NCBI GenBank assembly: GCA_012519875.1
Contig: JAAYPL010000116.1
Span: 1-5,281 of the forward strand
Origin: Clostridiaceae bacterium
Lineage (GTDB): Bacteria > Bacillota > Clostridia > Saccharofermentanales > UBA5734
DNA: 5,281 nt
Direction: 5' to 3'
In this document: one piece after another, positions 1 to 5,281 of the stretch
Layout: every line of letters starts with the position of its first letter
Position numbering within the stretch: the stretch's first letter is position 1
The notes under the pieces: generated by a model
Database searches by the model: none
What the model was told of the DNA's origin: nothing
Seen by the model: the letters and a program-made list of their open reading frames with translations, nothing else
Translations under genes and position numbers: made by a program

Positions 1-123
1 CTTTGCCCCCTTTATCGCGGCTGTACCGTGGCCACCTGCGAAGGACTGCGGCACATTACCAAAAATATGCAGGAAAGCAAAGTGACCCTCATCCTGGTTG
101 TGCCGCTGATGGTCGAGCTGTTT

Positions 124-126
124 TAA
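124..126 (+). other. In-frame TAA stop inside the acyl-CoA synthetase frame
   Basis: The codon falls between VPLMVELF and KRIIRAA, at a position where relatives usually have an aromatic residue or His. The local sequence is CTG TTT TAA AAA CGC, a T/A-rich patch that could favour a base-calling error, although the frame is kept so an indel is excluded. TAA is used as a genuine terminator by glnS in the same window, so codon reassignment is unlikely. Confidence 0.9.
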
Positions 127-204
127 AAACGCATCATCAGAGCCGCCACCGCCGATCCCAAACTGGCAAAAAAATTCCGCCTTGGCCTCAAAATCAGCTC
201 CGGT

Positions 205-978
205 TTGCTTAAGCTCGGTATCGACACGCGGCGCCGGTTTTTTGATAAGATCCACCAGAATTTCGGCGGTTCTCTTCGCTTGATTATTGCCGGCGGTGCG
301 GCGATCGATTCGGCCATTATTCAAGGGATGCAAGATTTGGGGAACCACACCGTGCAGGGGTACGGTTTAACCGAATGCGCACCGATTCTGGCCCTGAACC
401 GTGACGTGGTTTACAACAATCGGGCAGCCGGCCTGCCGCTGCCGGGTGTCGAGGTCCGGATTATTGACAAAGATGAAGACGGCATCGGTGAGATCATCGG
501 CCGTGGCCCCAACGTCATGCTTGGCTACTATGAAGATGAAGAGGCCACCCGCCAAGCCATCGATGAAGAGGGTTTCTTCCACACAGGCGACCTCGGTTAT
601 CTGGATAAGGATAACTTCGTCATTATTACCGGACGTAAGAAAAATGTTATTGTTACCAAGAACGGCAAGAATATTTATCCGGAGGAAATAGAGTTTTTGC
701 TCTTGAAGAGTGACTATATTCAGGAGTGCCTGGTTTCCGGTCTCGCCGATAAAAATGGCGAGACCCAGGTCATCGCCGAGATTTTTCCCAACATGGAGAA
801 AATCACGGAAGAGACCGGTGAAACCGATCCTCTGTCCGAAGCCGTCCGTGGTCTGATCGGAACAGAAGTACGCAAGGTTAATCATTCGCTGGTGACCTAT
901 AAATATATCAAGCGTTTTACCCTGCGCGCGACCGAGTTTGAAAAAACAACGTCCAGGAAAATCAAGCGCCAGTATTGA
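205..978 (+). CDS. C-terminal part of long-chain acyl-CoA synthetase (open frame after the internal stop)
   Basis: This is the clean open frame downstream of the TAA, drawn from the first in-frame TTG (257 residues). That start is nominal: I see no ribosome binding site before it, and the next in-frame ATG is at 328. The adenylation motifs are well preserved: GGAA at residues 30-33, GYGLTECAP at 52-60 with the Mg/ATP-contacting Glu57, GRGPNVMLGYY at 99-109, HTGDL at 126-130 with the ribose-binding Asp129, ITGRKKNVIV at 141-150 carrying the hinge Arg144, NIYPEEIE at 156-163, and the C-terminal catalytic Lys252 in KTTSRKIKR. The C-terminal lid domain is therefore complete. Alone, this fragment lacks the ATP P-loop and most of the acyl pocket, so it should not be an active ligase. 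Family assignment is secure; chain-length specificity is inferred from family resemblance only. Confidence 0.75.
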   Translation: MLKLGIDTRRRFFDKIHQNFGGSLRLIIAGGAAIDSAIIQGMQDLGNHTVQGYGLTECAPILALNRDVVYNNRAAGLPLPGVEVRIIDKDEDGIGEIIGRGPNVMLGYYEDEEATRQAIDEEGFFHTGDLGYLDKDNFVIITGRKKNVIVTKNGKNIYPEEIEFLLLKSDYIQECLVSGLADKNGETQVIAEIFPNMEKITEETGETDPLSEAVRGLIGTEVRKVNHSLVTYKYIKRFTLRATEFEKTTSRKIKRQY

Positions 979-998
979 AAAGCGTGACGTTGATCGTT

Positions 999-1005
999 AA
1001 AGGGG
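999..1005 (+). promoter_or_regulatory. Ribosome binding site for the EIIC gene
   Basis: AAAGGGG lies ten bases before the ATG at 1016. It is a slightly degenerate Shine-Dalgarno sequence at rather long spacing, and it supports this start over later ones. The rest of the 37-base gap between the two + strand genes shows no recognisable promoter or terminator, so readthrough transcription from the acyl-CoA synthetase gene is plausible. Confidence 0.5.
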
Positions 1006-1015
1006 CCTTCTCATC

Positions 1016-2272
1016 ATGAAAATTTCGTTGAGCAGGGGAGTCGATGGGCTTAAAAAAGTCGGCGAGATTCTGATCACGCCTGCCGCTCTGTTGCCGCTGG
1101 CCGGCCTTCTGATCATGGCCGGTGATCTGACCGGCCGCTTTCTGGGATTTCCCGGCGCCGATATTCTCATGCGTTCCGGCACGGTTCTCTTGCGGCAATT
1201 TCCTCTGTTGGCTGCTGTTGCCTTGGCCTATGGACTGGCCAACGCGCAAAATGGAGCGGCTGCCTTGTCGGCAGCTGCCGCTTATTTGGCATTCCATCAA
1301 TCCGGCTCAGCGCTGTATGAGCTGTTGGCCGGAGCCGATGTTCAGCCATCGTTTTACACGGGGGTTTTTGGCGGCTTGATCGTCGGAATGGTAACAGTCC
1401 TGCTACATAACGGATGTCGTTCCTGGCGCTTGCCGACTTGGTTGGATTACTTTTCCGGCGTTCGTCTGTCAGCGTTGTTGGCTGTTTCGGCTTCTGTTCT
1501 GCTCGGCTCCGGATTCGGAGCGCTGGCGTTCCTGATCCGAAACGGCCTTATCGAAGTAGCCTCCGGACTGACGCAGATGGGTACTATCGGTGCTTTTTCC
1601 TATGGTTTTTTAAACCGGTTGCTGTTTCCTTTTGGCTTGGATCACATTCTTAATCAGTCGATCTGGTTTGACAGCGGGCAGTTCACAGACTTGAGCGGCC
1701 GGCTGGTCACAGGCGAGTTGAGCCGCTTTTTTGCCGGAGATCCGATGGCAGGCCGCCTGATGGCGGGGTTCTATCCGATGTTGATATTCAGCATGCCTGC
1801 CATCGCCCTTTGCTTTGCTTTGACCGCCCGGATTCCGAACCGGACCCGTCTTTATCTGCTTATGGCGATTACAGCGCTGGTTTCATTGGTCAGTGGCGTT
1901 GGCCAGCCATTGGAATACTTTCTTCTTTTTGTTTCACCACTGGTTTATCTTATTTACGCTGTTCTATCCGGCGTATCCTTTTTGCTCAGCTATCAACTGC
2001 AAATCCGTCACGGGTTTGCCAACGCAGCCGGGTTGACCGATTATCTGACGACATGGCATTTGGCCACGCATCCGGAACGTGTCTGGCAGGTAGGTATCCT
2101 CATGGCATTGCTCTCGTTTGCGGTTGTCTATTTTTCTGTTAAAATCCGAAAACTGTCTGCGCCGGGTCGTGACCGACCGGAAGCTGATGACGAAATGGAC
2201 GCCGATAATGAAGCGGCAGCCGATGCCAATGACGAAACAGCAGCAGCAGATGCCCCTGACGGAGGGGAATGA
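1016..2272 (+). CDS. PTS sugar transporter subunit EIIC, glucose/GlcNAc (NagE/PtsG) type, without EIIB or EIIA
   Basis: A 418-residue polytopic inner-membrane protein that by family would carry a sugar across the membrane while EIIB phosphorylates it. Visible landmarks match NagE/PtsG EIIC in order: an N-terminal amphipathic segment then ITPAALLPLAGLL (20-32), GVFGGLIVGMV (116-126), IGAFSYGFLNRLLFPFGLDH (191-210), RFFAGDPMAGRLMAGFYP (237-254), GVGQPLE (294-300), the following membrane segment FVSPLVYLIYAVL, and HGFANAAGLTDY (332-343). Two consensus motifs are altered: GLHH/GLHQ is GLDH (Asp209), and G(I/V)TEPxE is GVGQPLE, although Glu300 is kept. After the last membrane helix the protein ends in an acidic Asp/Ala/Glu-rich tail (about 383-418) that aligns with the NagE IIC-IIB linker (PGREDKEDE-like), and no EIIB follows. 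The start is ATG 1016. Substrate cannot be assigned; a partner EIIB encoded elsewhere or a non-PTS role are both possible. Confidence 0.9.
   Translation: MKISLSRGVDGLKKVGEILITPAALLPLAGLLIMAGDLTGRFLGFPGADILMRSGTVLLRQFPLLAAVALAYGLANAQNGAAALSAAAAYLAFHQSGSALYELLAGADVQPSFYTGVFGGLIVGMVTVLLHNGCRSWRLPTWLDYFSGVRLSALLAVSASVLLGSGFGALAFLIRNGLIEVASGLTQMGTIGAFSYGFLNRLLFPFGLDHILNQSIWFDSGQFTDLSGRLVTGELSRFFAGDPMAGRLMAGFYPMLIFSMPAIALCFALTARIPNRTRLYLLMAITALVSLVSGVGQPLEYFLLFVSPLVYLIYAVLSGVSFLLSYQLQIRHGFANAAGLTDYLTTWHLATHPERVWQVGILMALLSFAVVYFSVKIRKLSAPGRDRPEADDEMDADNEAAADANDETAAADAPDGGE
2253..2267. repeat. Small GC-rich inverted repeat at the end of the EIIC gene
   Basis: CCCCT (2253-2257) and AGGGG (2263-2267) can pair around a 5-base loop. 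It lies within the last codons of the EIIC gene. No T-run follows on either strand, so it does not meet the usual pattern of an intrinsic terminator. Part of it (GGAGG, 2261-2265) also resembles a ribosome binding site. Confidence 0.3.
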
Positions 2273-2329
2273 GCTGCGCATTGTCACCGAGAGTTTTGGC
2301 TGTACCGTTAAAGGCGGACAATCCTCTGA
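2273..2329. other. 57-base convergent intergenic gap between EIIC and glnS
   Basis: The two convergent genes end here. I see no stem followed by a T-run on either strand. The only symmetry is a 6-base inverted repeat, ATTGTC (2280-2285) and GACAAT (2317-2322), separated by 31 bases, which is too weak to call a terminator. Transcription from both sides may therefore overlap or end by Rho or at a structure outside this gap. Confidence 0.6.
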
Positions 2330-4033
2330 TTATTTTGGTGGTCTCCAGCTGTCTTTCAGGGATACCGAACGATTGAAAACCAGCGCATCCGGTCGGCTGT
2401 CAACATTGTCCAGACAAAAATAACCAAGGCGGAAAAACTGGAAAGCGCCGGAGGACCGGCATCCTTGGAATGAAGCTTCGATTTTGCAATCCGGCAGGAC
2501 CTCCAATGAGTCGGCGTTCAGATGCTCGATAAAGTCTTGGTCGGCGGTGTCGGGATCGGCCGCCGAAAACAGGTTGCCATAGAGTCGAACCTCGGCGGTC
2601 TGCGCGGTTGCTGTATCAACCCAATGGATGGTTCCCCTGATGCGCCGGCCATCCGGCGCGCTTCCGCCATGTGTGTCCGGATCATACTCGGCACGGACGA
2701 CGCGCACTTGACCATCGGCATCCTTTTCAAAGCCTGTGCAGCGGACGATATACGCTGATTTCAGACGGACTTCGTTGCCGGGGAAAAGCCGGAAATAGCC
2801 CTTGACCGGTGTCTCCATAAAATCATCCGCCTCAATCCAAAGCTCCCGTGAGAAACTGACCTCGCGGGTGCCGTCTTCCGGACGCTCCGGATTATTTTCG
2901 ACAAGAAACGTTTCGTTTCGGTCAGTGGGATAGTTGTCGATAATCAGTTTGATCGGCCGTAAAACGGCCATTACTCGCCGGGCATTTTGATTGAGATCTT
3001 CACGGAGACAATGTTCAAGGAAGGCATAGTCCACCGTGCTGTTGACCTTGGATACGCCGATCCGCTCAACGAAGCTTCGAATGGACGCCGGTGTGTAGCC
3101 CCGACGTCGCAATCCGCTCAATGTCGGCATGCGAGGGTCATCCCAGCCGCTAACATGCCCGCCTTCTACCAGTAAACGGAGTTTGCGCTTGCTCATAACC
3201 GTGTGATTGATGTTCAATCTGGCAAATTCGATTTGCCGTGGTTTTGCCGGCGCGTCGATATGGTCAATGACCCAGTCGTAAAGGGGACGGTGATCTTCAA
3301 ATTCGAGGGAGCACAGGGAGTGTGTGATATCCTCCAAGGCATCCTCGATCGGATGGGCAAAATCATACATGGGATAGATGCACCAGTCATCACCGGTCCG
3401 GTGGTGGTGGGCACGCAAAATACGATAGAGCACCGGATCGCGCATATTGAAATTTCCCGAATTCAAATCAATCTTCGCGCGTAAAGTCATGGCTTCGTCA
3501 GGAAACTCGCCGGCTTTCATCCGCCGGAAAAGATCCAGGCTCTCGCTGGCGGGCCGATCACGATATGGGCTCGGTGTCGCCGGTGTGGTCAAGGTTCCTC
3601 GTGTAGCCCGAATCTGGCTTGGGGTCAGCTCGCAAACATAGGCCAGCCCTTTCTCGATCAGACGACAGGCAAAATCAAACATCTGGGGGAAATAATCTGA
3701 GGCGTAATAGAAGCGGTCTCCCCAATCGTAGCCTAACCAGCGGATGTCGTTCTGAATGGCCTCCACATATTCGACATCTTCTGTGCTTGGATTGGTGTCG
3801 TCCATGCGTAAATTACAGAGTCCGTTGTATTTTTCCGCGGTGCCGAAATCAATGACGATGGCTTTGGCATGGCCGATGTGCAGGTATCCATTTGGCTCCG
3901 GCGGGAAACGCGTGTGAACGGTTTTGCCGGCAAAACGGCCTCCGGATGCAAGATCCGCGTCGATCAGATCGTGAATGAAATTGGTGGAGACATCGTCTGC
4001 TGCCGGGTTGATCGGGTCATTGTTGCTGTTCAT
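2330..4033 (-). CDS. glnS: Glutaminyl-tRNA synthetase
   Basis: Class I aminoacyl-tRNA synthetase that joins glutamine to tRNA-Gln using ATP, in the cytoplasm. The 567-residue protein is close in length to the E. coli enzyme (554) and aligns along its whole length with an N-terminal extension of about 12 residues. The catalytic Rossmann domain carries PEPNGYLHIGH (residues 45-55, HIGH at 52-55) and RMDDTNP (76-82). WCIYPMYDFAH lies at 217-227, and the KMSKS-type loop is VMSKRKL (279-285). Cys241 and Gln267 correspond to E. coli Cys229 and Gln255, which favour glutamine over glutamate, so this is a true GlnRS and not a GluRS. The C-terminal beta-barrel anticodon domain is complete (IHWVDTATAQTAEVRLY near 469-485, GYFCLD at 537-542, FNRSVSLKDSW at 553-563). 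The ATG at 4033 has a strong ribosome binding site. It follows gltX after 27 bases, so the two probably form one operon. It stops with TAA. Confidence 0.97.
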   Translation of the reverse strand: MNSNNDPINPAADDVSTNFIHDLIDADLASGGRFAGKTVHTRFPPEPNGYLHIGHAKAIVIDFGTAEKYNGLCNLRMDDTNPSTEDVEYVEAIQNDIRWLGYDWGDRFYYASDYFPQMFDFACRLIEKGLAYVCELTPSQIRATRGTLTTPATPSPYRDRPASESLDLFRRMKAGEFPDEAMTLRAKIDLNSGNFNMRDPVLYRILRAHHHRTGDDWCIYPMYDFAHPIEDALEDITHSLCSLEFEDHRPLYDWVIDHIDAPAKPRQIEFARLNINHTVMSKRKLRLLVEGGHVSGWDDPRMPTLSGLRRRGYTPASIRSFVERIGVSKVNSTVDYAFLEHCLREDLNQNARRVMAVLRPIKLIIDNYPTDRNETFLVENNPERPEDGTREVSFSRELWIEADDFMETPVKGYFRLFPGNEVRLKSAYIVRCTGFEKDADGQVRVVRAEYDPDTHGGSAPDGRRIRGTIHWVDTATAQTAEVRLYGNLFSAADPDTADQDFIEHLNADSLEVLPDCKIEASFQGCRSSGAFQFFRLGYFCLDNVDSRPDALVFNRSVSLKDSWRPPK

Positions 4034-4039
4034 GGTGTG

Positions 4040-4048
4040 AGCTCCTTT
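4040..4048 (-). promoter_or_regulatory. Ribosome binding site for glnS
   Basis: On the - strand the 27-base gltX-glnS gap contains AAAGGAGCT, whose AGGAG core (4042-4046) lies eight bases before the ATG. This is a near-ideal Shine-Dalgarno site and fixes the glnS start. There is no room in the gap for an intergenic terminator, which supports co-transcription with gltX. Confidence 0.85.
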
Positions 4049-4060
4049 GCGACGGCAATA

Positions 4061-5281
4061 TCAGGGTCCGGGGTTGGTCAGGAGGTCCAGTCCGATGCCA
4101 AGTCGCTCCAGCGACTCAGCTTTACCGAGGATGACCAAAATCTCGATGGCGCCGCCGGGCGTAACCGCCTGACCCGAAGCGGCAATGCGGACAGGCCACA
4201 TCACTTGGCCGGTTTTCAGATCAAGCCGCTCGGCCAATTTCATCAGCGCATCGTGAATGCTTGCTCGATTCCAATCGGACAAATGCGATAAAATCTCGAT
4301 TGCTTTCGGCAAAACAGACATGGCCGATTCCGGTGTCGACTTGCTTTTTTTGTTGGAAAACAAGGCCGGATCATATGTTTGGCGAACCGTCAAAAAGCCG
4401 ACCATTTCGCCGATTTGGTTCAGCTTGGTCAATCTGGGTTGCAGCAGCTCGGCCAGCAACGGGCCGTCATATTCCATTTCTCCAAAAGCCAGATCCAGAC
4501 GGGGGCGGATCAGTTCGAGAAAATCAGCCGGCTGCATTGCCCGCAGGTATTCGGCATTGAACCAGCTGAGTTTGTCATAATCAAAGACCGAAGGTGATTT
4601 GCTGATGCCGGATATGTCGAAGTTCCGGCATAATTCCGGAAGTGAGAAAATTTCGCGGTTATCCGCGGGACACCAGCCAAGCATGGCGATGTAATTGACA
4701 ATTGCCTCGGGCAGGTATCCTTCGGCGACCAAATCGTCAAAGCTGGTCGAACCATGTCTTTTTGATAGTTTCCGGCCATCCTGGCCGACGATCAGCGGCA
4801 GGTGGACATAGGTTGGAATCTCCCAGCCGAAGGCCTCGTAGAGCAAGTTGTATTTCGGTACCGATGAAAGGTATTCCGATCCTCGGACAACATGGGTGAT
4901 CGCCATGGTGTGATCATCGATGACATTGGCAAAGTTGTATGTCGGAAAGCCATCGGATTTCAACAGAACCTGATCTTCCAGCTCGTTGTTTTCCACCGTA
5001 ATGGAGCCAAAAACCGCATCTGTGAACGTTGTGGATCCCGTAAGCGGCATTTTCTGCCGGATAACATAGGGGGCGCCGGATGCCAGCAGGCGCTCCAGCT
5101 CTTCGGCCGGCAGGTCGCGACAGTGACGGTCGTACCCTGAAAAACCGGAATCTTCGGTTTGACTTTTCAGGCTTTCAAGCCGTTCCCGGCTGCAAAAGCA
5201 GAAGTAGGCGCGCCCTTTTTGAACCAACTCTTCGGCAAAGGACCGATACAATGACAGACGCTGACTTTGCACATACGGCTC
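4061..5281 (-). CDS. gltX: Glutamyl-tRNA synthetase, N-terminus outside the window
   Basis: Class I synthetase that charges tRNA-Glu with glutamate. The frame is open to the window edge, beginning EPYVQSQRLSLY, which matches the internal 'GPY.QSERL..Y' segment of bacterial GluRS. Roughly 75 N-terminal residues, including the HIGH motif, are therefore missing; a codon near the edge (GTG at 5272) is not the true start. The 406 visible residues include YFCFCSRERL (Cys28, Cys30) and YDRHCRDL (Cys54) of the zinc-binding-like insertion, LLKSDGFPTYNFANVIDDH (106-124), VVRGSEYLSS (131-140), the KMSKS-type loop GRKLSKRHGS (169-178), and the helical anticodon-binding domain ending in GQVMWPVRIAASGQAVTPGG (358-377). 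The protein is complete at its C-terminus and stops with TGA. With a cognate glnS next door, it is expected to discriminate tRNA-Glu from tRNA-Gln, but I cannot prove that from motifs alone. Promoter lies outside the window. Confidence 0.97.
   Translation of the reverse strand, partial: EPYVQSQRLSLYRSFAEELVQKGRAYFCFCSRERLESLKSQTEDSGFSGYDRHCRDLPAEELERLLASGAPYVIRQKMPLTGSTTFTDAVFGSITVENNELEDQVLLKSDGFPTYNFANVIDDHTMAITHVVRGSEYLSSVPKYNLLYEAFGWEIPTYVHLPLIVGQDGRKLSKRHGSTSFDDLVAEGYLPEAIVNYIAMLGWCPADNREIFSLPELCRNFDISGISKSPSVFDYDKLSWFNAEYLRAMQPADFLELIRPRLDLAFGEMEYDGPLLAELLQPRLTKLNQIGEMVGFLTVRQTYDPALFSNKKSKSTPESAMSVLPKAIEILSHLSDWNRASIHDALMKLAERLDLKTGQVMWPVRIAASGQAVTPGGAIEILVILGKAESLERLGIGLDLLTNPGP

Larger units (their letters stand above)
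1..978 (+). pseudogene. Long-chain acyl-CoA synthetase (AMP-forming), 5'-truncated by the window and interrupted by an in-frame TAA
   Basis: The enzyme activates fatty acids with ATP to acyl-AMP and then to acyl-CoA in the cytoplasm or at the membrane face. Reading frame 1 from the first base gives LCPLYRGCTVATCEGL, then KVTLILVVPLMVELF, a stop at 124-126, and an uninterrupted continuation KRIIRAATADPKLAKKF to the TGA at 976-978. Both sides of the stop match the same part of the ANL adenylate-forming family (typically 'PLY.G.TV' followed by 'VP...E..Y/H.K'), so this is one gene with a point nonsense codon and not two genes. The N-terminal half, including the P-loop-like ATP motif, lies upstream of the window. 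Because the frame is unchanged, a single base substitution (for example TAC or TAT to TAA) would explain it. The call of pseudogene is an inference; a sequence error would make it an intact gene. The EIIC gene follows 37 bases downstream on the same strand. Confidence 0.7.

Noticed and set aside
124..126. Reassigned stop codon (alternative genetic code)
   Set aside because: glnS ends with TAA exactly where the family C-terminus is expected, and the other genes end properly at TGA, so neither codon appears reassigned.
3..212. 69-codon + strand ORF at the left edge
   Set aside because: It is out of frame with the acyl-CoA synthetase, whose frame 1 translation is clearly homologous here on both sides of the TAA; composition is Arg/His-rich and typical of a shadow frame.
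367..885. 172-codon - strand ORF opposite the acyl-CoA synthetase
   Set aside because: It is antisense to well-conserved catalytic motifs, has no recognisable domain and I see no reason to prefer it; long antisense frames are common in coding DNA of this composition.
979..1015. Promoter or terminator between acyl-CoA synthetase and EIIC
   Set aside because: No -35/-10 pair and no stable stem with a T-run can be seen in these 37 bases; only the ribosome binding site is supported.
2118..2423. 101-codon + strand ORF spanning the EIIC end and the gap, considered as a frameshifted EIIB
   Set aside because: The translation has no match to the EIIB phosphocysteine motif region (ACITRLR-like) and its end is antisense to conserved glnS sequence.
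3869..4291. 140-codon + strand ORF across the glnS-gltX junction
   Set aside because: Both ends are antisense to confidently identified synthetase sequence and it has no recognisable motif.

Overview
The window holds four protein-coding loci in two convergent pairs. On the + strand are the 3' part of a long-chain acyl-CoA synthetase gene (1-978) and a sugar phosphotransferase (PTS) membrane subunit EIIC (1016-2272). On the - strand are gltX (glutamyl-tRNA synthetase, 5' end outside the window, 5281-4061) followed by glnS (glutaminyl-tRNA synthetase, 4033-2330). The pairs meet tail to tail across a 57-base gap (2273-2329). Nothing longer than about 60 bases is free of genes. I saw no tRNA or rRNA, CRISPR array, insertion sequence or phage gene.

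The sequence suggests a bacterium, most likely an anaerobic Firmicute of the Clostridia type with moderate GC. This is inferred from the clostridial flavour of the acyl-CoA synthetase and GluRS proteins, the PTS component and the AGGAG-type ribosome binding sites. Taxonomy cannot be fixed from this window. TAA and TGA both act as ordinary stops here, since glnS ends in TAA and the EIIC and gltX genes end in TGA at family-appropriate positions.

The - strand pair is coherent. GluRS charges tRNA-Glu and GlnRS charges tRNA-Gln directly. They lie 27 bases apart with a good ribosome binding site between them, so they are probably co-transcribed. The organism therefore probably makes Gln-tRNA by the direct route rather than relying only on GatCAB transamidation.

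The + strand pair is less orderly. The acyl-CoA synthetase frame is interrupted by one in-frame TAA at 124-126, with no frame change and with all visible catalytic motifs intact downstream. That points to a recent nonsense mutation, a sequence error or readthrough. The EIIC is of the glucose/N-acetylglucosamine (NagE/PtsG) type. It ends in an acidic tail where the EIIB domain would begin in a fused transporter, and it departs from the family consensus at two conserved substrate-region motifs. These two loci are the most interesting things here. I found no convincing evidence of an undescribed multi-gene system.
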